Positions 32,961 to 41,312 of a stretch of DNA of 64,000 nucleotides are shown piece after piece. Numbering within the stretch: position 1 is the first letter of the stretch; each line of letters begins with the position of its first letter. The notes beneath the pieces were generated by a model. It searched no databases, was not told where the DNA came from, and saw only the letters and a program-made list of their open reading frames with translations. The stretch is from Streptomyces shenzhenensis (lineage in GTDB: Bacteria; Actinomycetota; Actinomycetes; Streptomycetales; Streptomycetaceae), in NCBI RefSeq assembly GCF_003688995.1, contig NZ_PENI01000047.1, positions 1 to 64,000 on the forward strand. Reading direction: 5' to 3'. The position numbers were made by a program, and so were the translations under genes.

Positions 32961-33417
32961 TCACTCCGGCAGCGGCCACGGGCCCGGCCGTCGTACCGGC
33001 GTCGTATGCGGCGCAGCCGGTGTCGTACCGGCCGGGCGGGGCGGACGGGGCGCGGTGCGACCGGGAGGGTGCGGCGTCGTACCGCTGTGGCCCGGGGTCT
33101 GACGGGGTGTCGGATTGGTCGGACCTAGGGTCGGACGGATGACGTACGGGGTGGGCGTGGTGTGCTGCACCGAGCCGCGGGCGGGCTCCTGACCTGCGTC
33201 ATACCGTGCGATCCAGTACCGCTCGATCGCCGGACGCACGTCCTTGGGGCAGCGGCCGGTGTCCCACCTGGCGGTAGGTGCCGGCCACGATGCGCATCGC
33301 GGTACGAACAGCGTCGGACACGTTCATACCGGTGGCGAGCATCGTCGCAAGGTCGTCGTACAGCTGCTGGTCGACCTTGACGGAGGCCGACTTACCGATG
33401 TCCGGCGGGGTGCTCAT
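32961..33417 (-). pseudogene. Frameshifted small DNA-binding-like protein
   Basis: From ATG 33417 the frame reads KSASVKVDQQLYDDLATMLA and MNVSDAVRTAMRIVAGTYRQ, a ribbon-helix-helix-like N terminus. Near 33245 the sense moves to another frame: DTGRCPKDVRPAIERYWIAR followed by a Pro/Thr-rich tail ending at 32961. A missing base before GGACACC explains it. The intact protein would be about 150 residues. It probably regulated the element or its transfer genes. Confidence 0.6.
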
Positions 33418-33477
33418 GATGGTGAGGGAAGAAGGAAGGCCGGGCCCCGCCCCGGGGCGGTCGCGGAGCCTGGTGGG

Positions 33478-33780
33478 TCACAGGTCACGGTCGGTGCGGG
33501 CCTGGGCTGACTCGAATGCGTCGGCGATCAGATGGGCGTCGTCGCGGTGGCCCTGTCGGTCGCGCTGCGCCTCGCCCTGGGCGAAGTCCTCGGCGCACTG
33601 CCGGCGCAGGTCGTCGCCGTGCTCGTCCGGGGAGGGCGGCTCGCTGGTTCCGGCGGCAATCTCGCGCAGCCGGGCGGCGAAGTCGCGGCGGATGACGGTG
33701 ACGGTGTCGGTGATCTCCGGGACGACGGCGCGCAGCGCGCGGACCGCGGGCGGGTCCATGGTGGTCGCCTGGATCAGCAC
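33478..33780 (-). CDS. Hypothetical acidic helical protein
   Basis: A 100-residue protein, helical and charged: PEITDTVTVIRRDFAARLRE, DDLRRQCAEDFAQGEAQRDR, and a QARTDRDL tail. No family recognised. It lies 60 bp upstream of the frameshifted ribbon-helix-helix-like gene and is probably in the same unit. Confidence 0.6.
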   Translation of the reverse strand: MLIQATTMDPPAVRALRAVVPEITDTVTVIRRDFAARLREIAAGTSEPPSPDEHGDDLRRQCAEDFAQGEAQRDRQGHRDDAHLIADAFESAQARTDRDL

Positions 33781-34145
33781 GTGGCGGCGGTGAAGGTCGG
33801 CAGCTCAAACGCCGTCGACTACCGGCTGGCGGCGCCGTACTTCCGCAAGCGGATCACTCGGCCAGGGTGGCGCACGGACCTGAAGGGCAAGCCACCGAAG
33901 GGCGGGCAAGAGGAATAGCGGTGGACGACCTGGTGCAAGTCACTGCGAGGCCTGCGGGGGCTCGTGGCCGACATCGGATGGGGCTGGTCGGCCCGCCCGG
34001 GGGTTGCTCCCCACGCCCCGTTACGGGGCCGCTGAGTACGGGGCGGGTCCGCCGAACGACGGTAAGCAGAATCTGTCCTTCCTGTCAGCCCTCGTACCGC
34101 ACTGAGTACGTCCGTCAGGCGTCCCCCGTCCTGACGGGCACACAG
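33781..34145. other. Gap with a coding-like plus-strand tail
   Basis: On the plus strand 33788-33918 reads VGSSNAVDYRLAAPYFRKRI TRPGWRTDLKG and stops at 33918, looking like the C-terminal end of a lost gene of unknown family. Beyond it I see no gene up to the Excalibur protein stop. Confidence 0.3.
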
Positions 34146-34604
34146 CTATTCGCAGCCGACGCCGTCGCCGTCTCGGTCGAGATGGCTCCCGTAGCCGGGG
34201 TCGCCGCGGTGCACGGGTGCGGCGCCTGCAGCTCTGGCCGCGTCACAGTTGGCGTAGTAGGCGCTGCCTCCGCCGCTGCTGTCGTCGTTGCTGCTGGACC
34301 CGCCACCTCCTCCTCCGCCTGCGGTGACGGTGACCTTCACCTTGACGGTTTTGGTGGCGGTGACAGTGGGCGCGGGTTCCGGCTCGGCGGTTTCAGTGGC
34401 GGTCGCTGTCGCGGTGACGGTAGCGGTCGCGGTAGCGGTCGGTCGCGGCTTGTCGTCCGCGACGGTCTTCGTTCCGGGGTCGCTGCTGCCGCCGGCTCCG
34501 AGGCCGACGATGAAAGCGAAGCCGAGCGCGGGCAGCACGAAGCGTTTACGTGCCCATTTTGGTGCGGGTCTGACGGCCTGTGGTGTGGTGTACGGGTTGG
34601 TCAT
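34146..34604 (-). CDS. Excalibur calcium-binding domain protein
   Basis: A 152-residue protein: one N-terminal span (KRFVLPALGFAFIVGLGAGG), a long Thr/Ala and Gly/Ser low-complexity linker, and a C-terminal Excalibur domain (YYANCDAARAAGAAPVHRGD then LDRDGDGVGCE), whose DxDxDG loop should bind calcium and whose cysteines form the family disulphide. ATG 34604 has AGGGGGG upstream. Excalibur domains sit on extracellular proteins, often nucleases; here it stands alone. Confidence 0.88.
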   Translation of the reverse strand: MTNPYTTPQAVRPAPKWARKRFVLPALGFAFIVGLGAGGSSDPGTKTVADDKPRPTATATATVTATATATETAEPEPAPTVTATKTVKVKVTVTAGGGGGGGSSSNDDSSGGGSAYYANCDAARAAGAAPVHRGDPGYGSHLDRDGDGVGCE

Positions 34605-34771
34605 CGTCCCCCCTGGGTTGTGGTGGAGCGATGACGGTAGTCGCCTGGTGAGGTGCCGGTGGGCATATGGGAGAGTGGACACCAATTCGTGACGGGGCAC
34701 CGGCGACTTCACCGCAGAACCGCAACACCGCCCATGTCCGAGGTCAGTTGGAAGTATGGGGAAACGTCGTC

Positions 34772-35254
34772 ATGACCCACCTGATCGCGCGAGCTTCATT
34801 CGTCGGATGCGCTCTCCTGGCGTCGATGCTTTTTCTCACCGGCTGCACATCAGGCAGCGATGGCGACAAGGCGGCGACGGAATCACCCTCATCTGCGCCG
34901 AGTGCGCCCCAGACATCTGCCGGTCCGTCCGAGCAGAAGCTCACTGAGCAGGCTCAGGCAGTTCTGGCCGCCATCCAAGGCGGAGAGATGGTCGAAGCCG
35001 GCGCGGAGCGCGTCAGTGACGGCATCCACACGGAGCCCACCTTGAGCACGGGCAAGACCTACCGGCTCAACCTGATCTGCTTCGGCAGCGGCAGCGCCCG
35101 TCTCACTGTGACACCAGAAAGCAAAGAAACACCGGTCCCCTGCGACCAGTCGCTGATTCAGCAGCGCCTCACAGCGGACAAGCCGGTGCGCATCGACGTC
35201 AACGGCACCAAGGGATCAAGCGGCATGATCGCCTGGCAGATCGACGCCATCTGA
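34772..35254 (+). CDS. Lipoprotein of unknown function
   Basis: A 160-residue protein. Signal peptide with lipobox FLTGC; lipidated Cys at residue 22. A Ser/Pro-rich stretch follows, then a compact domain (AQAVLAAIQGGEMVEAGAER; KTYRLNLICFGSGSARLTVT; a single further Cys in VPCDQS; SGMIAWQIDAI). The YRLNxxCxGxGxxxL pattern recurs in small actinomycete lipoproteins of unknown role. ATG 34772 follows GGGGAA. Confidence 0.82.
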   Translation: MTHLIARASFVGCALLASMLFLTGCTSGSDGDKAATESPSSAPSAPQTSAGPSEQKLTEQAQAVLAAIQGGEMVEAGAERVSDGIHTEPTLSTGKTYRLNLICFGSGSARLTVTPESKETPVPCDQSLIQQRLTADKPVRIDVNGTKGSSGMIAWQIDAI

Positions 35255-35360
35255 TTCAGCCACACCTGTGCGCTCCCACACCAAGGAAGGCGCCCGACGT
35301 ACTCCCCGGGCCGAGGAGCGCTCGCCGACCACCCCATCCAGTCGGTGGTCCACCGCCCCC

Positions 35361-35666
35361 CTACAGCTTCACCGAGAGGTTTCCTACCGTGGCCGTTATG
35401 GTCAGCTCGCCACCGATCGCGTGCAGGTATGCGGCCATGGTTGAGGTGTCCAGGCGGGCGAGGCCGCGCTCGATCTGGCTGACCCGTCCCTGGGTGACCC
35501 CCATGGCCTTGGCGACCTGGACCTGTGTGAAGCCTTGGGCCTTACGGAGAGCGGCCAGTTCGTGTCCCCGCTCGGCGTCGACCATCTCCGCCTTGATGGC
35601 ATCGATGCGCTCGCGCTTCTCGGGGGTGATGTCGGCCGCCAGGTCGGCCATGGTGCCGAGTTTCAT
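35361..35666 (-). CDS. XRE/HigA-type antitoxin
   Basis: A 101-residue protein with an N-terminal helix (RIDAIKAEMVDAERGHELA), an XRE HTH (GFTQVQVAKAMGVTQGRVSQ) and a C-terminal strand region (YLHAIGGELTITATVG). It lies 8 bp downstream of the HigB-like toxin gene, giving the toxin-first order typical of higBA. It would neutralise the toxin and repress the operon. Confidence 0.88.
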   Translation of the reverse strand: MKLGTMADLAADITPEKRERIDAIKAEMVDAERGHELAALRKAQGFTQVQVAKAMGVTQGRVSQIERGLARLDTSTMAAYLHAIGGELTITATVGNLSVKL

Positions 35667-35674
35667 CTGCCCTG

Positions 35675-36070
35675 TCACTCCTTCTTCTCCTGCTCCAGCG
35701 CCTCTATGTAAGCCGTGTATTTGTCGTCCGCTTCCTTGATCGCCCTGGGATACCAGCCTGCCCACTGCCGCCCGGTCGCCTTGTTGCCCGCCACGAGGAA
35801 GATGGCCCGCCGTTCGGGGTCGAAGACGAACAGCATCCGGATGCTCACTGTGCCGCCGCTGCGCGGCCGCAGTTCCCGCACAGCTCCTGGCTCTTCTGCC
35901 GGCAGCAGGTGCACGGCAATCTTGGCGCAGGTGGTGTCGTGCTCGCGTCCCGGGCGCACGTCGGAGACCCGGCCCGGGAACCCGTCCGGGCCCGATAAGA
36001 CGTGGATGTCGCCGCCCTGGTGCTTGCGCTTCCCGCTCCACCACAGGTCCGCGCCGTTCGGGCCGCACAC
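35675..36070 (-). CDS. HigB/RelE-type toxin fused to transposase fragment
   Basis: A 131-residue frame. Residues 52-131 are the C-terminal two-thirds of a HigB-type RNase toxin (AVRELRPRSGGTVSIRMLFV, FDPERRAIFLVAGNKATGRQ, a GWYPRAIKEADDKY tail). Residues 1-50 instead match an IS5-type DDE transposase (GADLWWSGKRKHQGGDIHVL; GPDGFPGRVSDVRPGREHD). So the normal first 40 or so toxin residues have been replaced. The frame is open across the junction, but activity is doubtful. The antitoxin downstream is intact. Confidence 0.7.
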   Translation of the reverse strand: MCGPNGADLWWSGKRKHQGGDIHVLSGPDGFPGRVSDVRPGREHDTTCAKIAVHLLPAEEPGAVRELRPRSGGTVSIRMLFVFDPERRAIFLVAGNKATGRQWAGWYPRAIKEADDKYTAYIEALEQEKKE

Positions 36071-36094
36071 CGTGACACGATCGGTGCGGATGAG
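35921..36094 (-). mobile_element. IS5-type transposase fragment
   Basis: About 58 residues of a DDE transposase catalytic core: LIRTDRVTVCGPNGADLWWS then the GGD and HDTT region around the second catalytic Asp. Neither end of the IS nor its terminal repeats can be identified nearby. It is the piece fused in frame to the toxin. Confidence 0.75.
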
Positions 36095-36277
36095 CTGCGG
36101 CCGCCTTCGCGGCGGCCAGAGCCTCGTGCACGCTCACCGAGGCGGGCCGCACCCCGCGCGAGCCGCTGCGCGCGCTGGAGGAGTGGTCGATCGCGCGCCT
36201 CGGCGACATGTCAGCGTCGCAGAAAGCCTGCGACCGCGTGGATCGAGCACCACCGTACGACCGGGGTCCGACAACGG

Positions 36278-36331
36278 CCGCGGTCCGTTCCCGCGTCCTG
36301 CGCAAGCAGTTCGCGCGGGAACGGACCGCGG
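36278..36331. terminator. Perfect 18-bp inverted repeat, terminator-like
   Basis: CCGCGGTCCGTTCCCGCG (36278-36295) pairs perfectly with 36314-36331 across an 18-nt spacer. It lies about 40 bp downstream of the minus-strand transporter stop and marks the right edge of the accessory island. It may be a terminator or a remnant of mobile-element ends. Confidence 0.55.
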
Positions 36332-36368
36332 CACGACACCGTCTCCTGCAACTAAGAGGGCCCCGGCG

Positions 36369-37793
36369 TCAGTTTCCCGACGTCGCCGTGGACGGGATCC
36401 GGGCGGTGGTGGGTGCGGGGGTGTAGAAGCGGCCCTTCGTCGTCTTGGTGAGGATGATGTGGAGGACGGGGCCGAGGATCATCGAGATGAACGACGCGTA
36501 CGCCACCGGGTAGACGTCGAGGATGCCGAGGGCGCCCACGAACACCGCGACGCCGAGGGAGACCAGGCCGCAGGGGTTCCACTCCCGCACCTCGTCCTCA
36601 CGGAACTCGATGTCCTCGGAGCGGCCGAGCTTGAGCCAGCGTCGGCAGACGAAGTAGTCGGCGAGGATGATCAGCACCCAGGTGTTGGTGAGGACACCGG
36701 TGACGGCCAGGAACGTGCCGAGGTGGTTGATGACGTTCGTGGCGTAGAAGATGACGCCGAACAGCCACACGCCGAACATCCACCAGGGGCGTCCGGGACG
36801 GAACCCCGCGACGACGTCGAAGCCGCTCGACAGGGTGATGGAACCGCCGTACAGGTTCATCACGTTGATGCGGATCTGGGTGATGACGACGAAGACGACA
36901 CCGAGCAGTCCCATGAGGTGGACGAAGACGAATCCGGGGTCCTGCGCCTTCTCCTCGCCGAAGGAGCCGACGAGCGACGCGCCCAGCATGGCACCGAGGA
37001 AGATGATGACGAACATGGGGACGAGTTCGAGCAGCATGATGGTCGCCGTGCCGCGGTAGCGGATCTTGGTGCGGGCGAAGCGTCCGTAGTCGGTGGCCAT
37101 CAGACCCTGGAAGATCATCTGTCCGTTGGCGAAGCTCATCGCGGTCCACAGGGCCGCACCGCCGCCGGTCGCGGTGGAGTTCCACTGGCTGACGCCGGCG
37201 ATCTCGTGCTGGGAGCCGAGGGAGATCAGGGCCCACGCCAGCAGTCCGACGAAGATGGGGAAGCCCCACTTCTGGAGCGTCGACATGGCGTACATGCCGC
37301 GCCAGACGAAGCCGATCGTGACGAGACCGATCAGGGCGAAGATCCCGATGCCGGCGAGGGAGTCGATGGGGATGTCGAAGTAGTAGGCGATCGCGTGGGA
37401 GACGATCGTCCCTTCGAAGAGGAAGTAGTAGACGAAGTTGACCGCGTAGATGAACGAGGTCAGTGCGGCTCCGCGGCTTCCGAAGCCGAGCCCGCGGGAG
37501 ATCAGGCTCTGGGAGAGGCCTTCACGGCTGGCCATCCGCATGGTCAGGGAGCCGATGAGGACGGCGCCGATGAAGAAGTAGCCGATCGGCAGCAGCATCG
37601 TCGGCCAGCCGACGAGGAAGGTCTGCTGGGCGCCGAAGGAGAAGAAGAACATGGCGGTGGCGTTGCCCAGCAGCACCAGGCTGATGGCGGGGATCGGCCA
37701 GCGTTTGTTGTCCGGCACGCGCTCGACGGCGAAGCTCTCGATCTGATCGTCGATGGAGGCTTCTGGGCCCCGGAAGGACTCTCTGATGGACAT
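36369..37793 (-). CDS. NCS1-family nucleobase/allantoin-type transporter
   Basis: A 474-residue permease with 12 spans, NCS1 (purine-cytosine permease) type: DNKRWPIPAISLVLLGNATA near the N terminus, GLSQSLISRGLGFGSRGAAL, GRFARTKIRYRGTATI, and INVMNLYGGSITLSSGFDVV. Substrates in the family include cytosine, purines, allantoin and hydantoins, with cation symport. GGAGAA precedes ATG 37793. It is the third gene of a minus-strand block with the C69 peptidase and glycerate kinase. Confidence 0.9.
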   Translation of the reverse strand: MSIRESFRGPEASIDDQIESFAVERVPDNKRWPIPAISLVLLGNATAMFFFSFGAQQTFLVGWPTMLLPIGYFFIGAVLIGSLTMRMASREGLSQSLISRGLGFGSRGAALTSFIYAVNFVYYFLFEGTIVSHAIAYYFDIPIDSLAGIGIFALIGLVTIGFVWRGMYAMSTLQKWGFPIFVGLLAWALISLGSQHEIAGVSQWNSTATGGGAALWTAMSFANGQMIFQGLMATDYGRFARTKIRYRGTATIMLLELVPMFVIIFLGAMLGASLVGSFGEEKAQDPGFVFVHLMGLLGVVFVVITQIRINVMNLYGGSITLSSGFDVVAGFRPGRPWWMFGVWLFGVIFYATNVINHLGTFLAVTGVLTNTWVLIILADYFVCRRWLKLGRSEDIEFREDEVREWNPCGLVSLGVAVFVGALGILDVYPVAYASFISMILGPVLHIILTKTTKGRFYTPAPTTARIPSTATSGN

Positions 37794-37832
37794 GCGTGGT
37801 TCTCCAAGTGGTGCAGACGGTGTTTCGGCGAA

Positions 37833-37888
37833 GCGTTGTCAGACGGTCGGCGCGTTGTCAGACGGTCCGAGCGTTGTCAGACGGTCGG
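37833..37888. repeat. Three tandem 19-bp repeats
   Basis: GCGTTGTCAGACGGTCSG occurs three times (37833, 37852, 37871) with a 1-bp spacer. The third copy contains the stop codon and last residues of the C69 gene, so the repeats look like tandem duplications of its 3' end, in the gap before the transporter gene. Confidence 0.85.
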
Positions 37889-39280
37889 CGCGGCCCAGCG
37901 GCTGTCGAGGGCGACGGCGGGATCGGCGCCGAACTCATGGGCGAGACCGGTGGCCGTGGCGCAGGCTTCGTCCAGACACCTGCGGGCGAACGCAGTCCGT
38001 GCCTCCGGGCCGTCGGCCAGGGAGGCGAGCGTCTGTTCCCACCGTGCTTCGAGGTCGTCGAAGGAGGTACGCAGACGGGCGGCACGGGCGGTGAAGTCCC
38101 GTGCGCGGGGGTCCTTCGCGGCGTCGAGCAGGTGCTGCCACTGCCACCAGACCGCGAGCGGGTCGTGCGCGGGCCGGCGATGGTCGCGAGGATCCCACGA
38201 GGCCGCGGGAGCGGGCCGGTTGAGCCCCTCGGGCAGGTCCTCGATGTCCAGCGGGACGGGCAGGTAGACGCCCGTGCAGGGGGTGACGGGGCACCACCAG
38301 AGGGTGAGCGGGCCGGGCCCGTCGTGCAGCTCGACGATCAGTGAGGCCGCGGTGTTGCCCCAGGTGAACCCGGACGGGTGCTCGTGCATGCAGAGCGTGT
38401 GGAAGTCCGGGCGCGCGGCGTCGAAGGAGGGACCGCCGAGGAAGGTGTCCTCCAGGTGGTCGCGCAGGATGCGCTTCATGGTGTGCAGGCCGATGCCCGC
38501 GGCCGCGTCGTCGGTGAGGAGCTGGTGGGAGCGGCGGCGGCGGATGTGCGACACCTGCAGCGGTGTGCCCGGGTCGGTGAAGGCGTCCGCCACGTCCAGC
38601 GGCTCGCCGGAGGGCCAGCCGGCCCGGGTCGCCGCCGCGCGCAGCCCGGAGCTGGTGAGGTCGGCGTCCGTGCGGATGGACAGCTCGTTGCTGAGCGACG
38701 CGACACCGCTGGTGATGCGGCGGGCCGCCCAGTCGCGGCCGATCGTCTCCAGTACCCAGGCTTCCCGCGGGTCGGCGATGACGAAGGCGTTGTCGTAGGA
38801 GCCTTCGGCGTGGGGTGTGCCGACCATGGCCGAGCCCCACTGGCCGTGGCGCTCAAGGAGTTCCGTGATGACCTGCAGCGCTTCCCGCGCGGTGCTGCCT
38901 CGTTCCAGCCCCAGGCGGACGAGTTCCATGCCGAGGATGCCCGGCTCCTGCGGGTCGCCCGCCTTCTCCTTCGACACGGCGTCCGCCCAGACGCGGCTGA
39001 AGACGGCCTCGTTGCCGATGGCGACGCGGTGCTCGTTCACGCCCATCTCGTATCCCCAGCACCAGAAGGGGCTGGAACCGATGTGCGCGTAGGCGGGTGC
39101 GTCCTCGACGGTGAGATAGGCGAGCCGCAGGGGGTCGCCCGCGGGCCGGGCCGGGCGGCGGCGCAGCGGCTGGGCCTCGCCGGCGGGGCGGTCGCTGTTC
39201 TTGCCGAAGAGGACCGCCCGGCGGCGGGTGGCGTCGGGGAGTGCGACGACGGTGTCGCAGCTCCAGGGCCGAGTCGTCAC
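37877..39280 (-). CDS. Peptidase C69 / secernin-type dipeptidase
   Basis: A 467-residue Ntn-hydrolase-like protein: WSCDTVVALPDAT near the N terminus carries the catalytic Cys at residue 8, as in secernins (C69), followed by FGKNSDRP, GNEAVFSRVW, GMELVRLGLERGSTAREALQ and NAFVIADPREAWVLE. Normal maturation exposes the Cys as N terminus. It is a dipeptidase by family; the context (nucleobase transporter, glycerate kinase) may imply hydrolysis of another amide. It lies 2 bp after the kinase gene. Confidence 0.9.
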   Translation of the reverse strand: MTTRPWSCDTVVALPDATRRRAVLFGKNSDRPAGEAQPLRRRPARPAGDPLRLAYLTVEDAPAYAHIGSSPFWCWGYEMGVNEHRVAIGNEAVFSRVWADAVSKEKAGDPQEPGILGMELVRLGLERGSTAREALQVITELLERHGQWGSAMVGTPHAEGSYDNAFVIADPREAWVLETIGRDWAARRITSGVASLSNELSIRTDADLTSSGLRAAATRAGWPSGEPLDVADAFTDPGTPLQVSHIRRRRSHQLLTDDAAAGIGLHTMKRILRDHLEDTFLGGPSFDAARPDFHTLCMHEHPSGFTWGNTAASLIVELHDGPGPLTLWWCPVTPCTGVYLPVPLDIEDLPEGLNRPAPAASWDPRDHRRPAHDPLAVWWQWQHLLDAAKDPRARDFTARAARLRTSFDDLEARWEQTLASLADGPEARTAFARRCLDEACATATGLAHEFGADPAVALDSRWAAPTV

Positions 39281-39282
39281 GG

Positions 39283-40446
39283 TCAGGCTCCGTTCCTGTG
39301 GGCGGTCGGGCGGCCCAGGTGGGCCTGGACGAGGGTGCGGGCGGCCTGTCCCACGAGGCGGCAGGTCAGCTCCGGGTCGGTGGCGCAGGCGGGATCGATG
39401 CGGTCGAGCGCGATGGTGTCCGCGAACAGGGCGCGCTCGCCCTCCGTGGCGGGCATGCGGTCGCTCCCCACGATCGCGACGGTCTTCACCCCGAACGACC
39501 TGGCGAGCCGGGCGATGCTCACGGGCGCCTTGCCCCGCAGGCTCTGTTCGTCGAGGCGGCCCTCCCCGGTGATGACGAGGTCCGCCCCGCGGATCTCCTC
39601 GACCGCCCCGAGCAGATCGAGGAACACCTCCGCGCCGGACCGCAGCTGTCCGCCGAGCAGGAGTCCGGCCCAGGCGAGGCCGCCCGCGGCCCCGGAGCCC
39701 GGCAGCCGGGCCGCCCCCCGGCTGCCGAAGGCGTCCTCCAGGACGTCTGCCGCATGGGCCAGTCCGGCGGAGAGCCGGCCGATCATGTCGTCGTCCGCGC
39801 CCTTCTGCCGCGCGAACATCTCGGCCGAGCCGTCGGCCCCCACCATGGGTGTGTCGACATCGCAGGCCAGCACCAGCCGGACGGTCCGCAGCCCGGGATG
39901 CAGGCCCGCGGTACGGACGGTCGCGAGCCCGTTCAGTGCGGCACCGCCCGGCGCGAGCCGGCGGTCCTGTGCGTCCCGCAGGTCGGCGCCTAGCGCGCTC
40001 AGCAGTCCGGTGCCGCCGTCGGTGGCGGCGCTGCCGCCGAGGGCGAGGGTGATCTCCTCGACCCCGTCGTCCAGGAGGGCGGCGACGGCCTCGCCGACGC
40101 CGTACGTCGTGGCAGTGGCCGCCTCGGACGGGCCGGGGCGCCGCGCACCGAGGCCGCAGACGGACGCCACCTCGACGATGGCCCGGCCGCCGAGCCTGGC
40201 GACGGACGCCTTCGTGTGCGCGCCCCAGGCGTCGGACGCCGGCACGGAGACGGCCGTCCAGCCCGCGGACAGCGCGGCGGCGACGCTGCCGTCGCCGCCG
40301 TCGGCGACGGGCAGCCGCGACACGGCCGCGGCGGGGTTCTGCTCCGCGATCGCGGCCGCCATGACGTCGACGAGACGCTGGGCCGACACCGTTCCCTTGA
40401 ACTTATCCGGGGCGAGGACGACGCGCCGGACGGCGTCTACCTGCAT
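39283..40446 (-). CDS. glxK: Glycerate 2-kinase (GlxK/GarK type)
   Basis: A 387-residue glycerate kinase type 1: VVLAPDKFKGTVSAQRL at the N terminus, LPVADGGDGS, TYGVGEAVAALLDDG, LALGGSAATDGGTGLLSALG, LACDVDTPMVG and VITGEGRLDEQSLRGKAP. It phosphorylates glycerate to 2-phosphoglycerate, the last step of glyoxylate/allantoin or sugar-acid catabolism. It is the first gene of the block, divergent from the GntR gene that probably controls it. Confidence 0.95.
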   Translation of the reverse strand: MQVDAVRRVVLAPDKFKGTVSAQRLVDVMAAAIAEQNPAAAVSRLPVADGGDGSVAAALSAGWTAVSVPASDAWGAHTKASVARLGGRAIVEVASVCGLGARRPGPSEAATATTYGVGEAVAALLDDGVEEITLALGGSAATDGGTGLLSALGADLRDAQDRRLAPGGAALNGLATVRTAGLHPGLRTVRLVLACDVDTPMVGADGSAEMFARQKGADDDMIGRLSAGLAHAADVLEDAFGSRGAARLPGSGAAGGLAWAGLLLGGQLRSGAEVFLDLLGAVEEIRGADLVITGEGRLDEQSLRGKAPVSIARLARSFGVKTVAIVGSDRMPATEGERALFADTIALDRIDPACATDPELTCRLVGQAARTLVQAHLGRPTAHRNGA

Positions 40447-40564
40447 AGAGACGCTCCTCCCGAAAATTGTTCGTCAAGTTATCTCACCCGTTTGTCGGAT
40501 TGTCTAGCGTTCAGCGGATACTCTGTGACCCCCGGATCTCACCCACGACGTGGAGGACGCGCGC

Positions 40565-41215
40565 ATGGCGATCCAGCTCGTAACCCAGTCCGTCGGCGAC
40601 GCCCTCGTGACGTCGTTGCGTGAACGGATCCTCGCGGACGAGATCACCGCCGGCACTGCGGTGACGGAGGCGTCGGTCGCCACGGAGTACAAGGTCGCGC
40701 GGCAGACCGCGAAGGCCGGGATCGAGCGGCTCGTCGGCGAAGGGCTGCTGGAACGCACCGCGCACCGCAGCGCCCGCGTCCCGCTGCTCGACGAGACACG
40801 CGTGCAGGACCTGTACTTCGCCCGCGGTGTGATCGAGGTGCGGGCCTATGAACTGCTGGCCTCCAAGCGGCTGCTGACCCCGGAGGCCCTGACGGCCCAT
40901 GAGGCGTTCCAGGCGTGCTCGACGGGCTCGAACGTGGCGGACATCGTGCAGGCGGACGTCGCATTCCACCGGGCGCTGATCGACGGCCTGGAGAGCGACC
41001 GCCTCTCCCGCGCCCACAGTGTGATCATCAATGAGATACGGCTCTGTCTCGCCCAGGTGCAGAACGCGCACCTCCTCGCCCCCGCCGAGATCGCCGAGGA
41101 GCACCAGACGATCATCACGGCGATCCGCGACGGCAACGTTCCCCGAGCCGGCGAAGTGGGCCTGGAACACCTCAGGCACGCGGAGCGGAACCTGCTGGAA
41201 TACCTGCGCAGGTGA
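40565..41215 (+). CDS. GntR/FCD-family regulator
   Basis: A 216-residue regulator: winged HTH (ERILADEITAGTAVTEASVA; KVARQTAKAGIERLVGEGLL) and an FCD ligand domain (RGVIEVRAYELLASKRLLTP; DVAFHRALIDGLESDRLS with metal-site His; EEHQTIITAIRDGNVPRA). ATG 40565 is chosen for the GGAGG 9 nt upstream; GTG 40550 also lies in frame. It is divergent from glxK, 118 bp apart, so it is the likely repressor of the glxK operon. Confidence 0.93.
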   Translation: MAIQLVTQSVGDALVTSLRERILADEITAGTAVTEASVATEYKVARQTAKAGIERLVGEGLLERTAHRSARVPLLDETRVQDLYFARGVIEVRAYELLASKRLLTPEALTAHEAFQACSTGSNVADIVQADVAFHRALIDGLESDRLSRAHSVIINEIRLCLAQVQNAHLLAPAEIAEEHQTIITAIRDGNVPRAGEVGLEHLRHAERNLLEYLRR

Positions 41216-41244
41216 CCTCCGGGCCAGACCCTGAGACGGCTGTA

Positions 41245-41302
41245 CGGGCAGGGCGGCAGGGCCCGGAAGCACTCCCGCTTCCGGGCCCTGCCGCCCTGCC
41301 CG
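41245..41302. terminator. Bidirectional terminator, perfect 26-bp stem
   Basis: 41245-41270 and 41277-41302 are perfect inverse complements (stem begins CGGGCAGGGCGGCAGGG) with a 6-nt loop, exactly between the convergent gntR and CPBP genes. Confidence 0.9.
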
Positions 41303-41312
41303 TCGGTCACCG

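Noticed and set aside
37833-37888. Three 18-bp repeats considered as a CRISPR array
   Set aside because: Spacers are 1 bp and the repeat equals the 3' end of a gene; there are no cas genes.
35715-38267. 850-codon plus-strand open frame
   Set aside because: Antisense to the toxin fragment and the NCS1 transporter; Asp/Glu/Gly-rich shadow.
40447-40549. Operator search between glxK and the GntR gene
   Set aside because: TTGTC direct half-sites are present, but no dyad is convincing enough to list.
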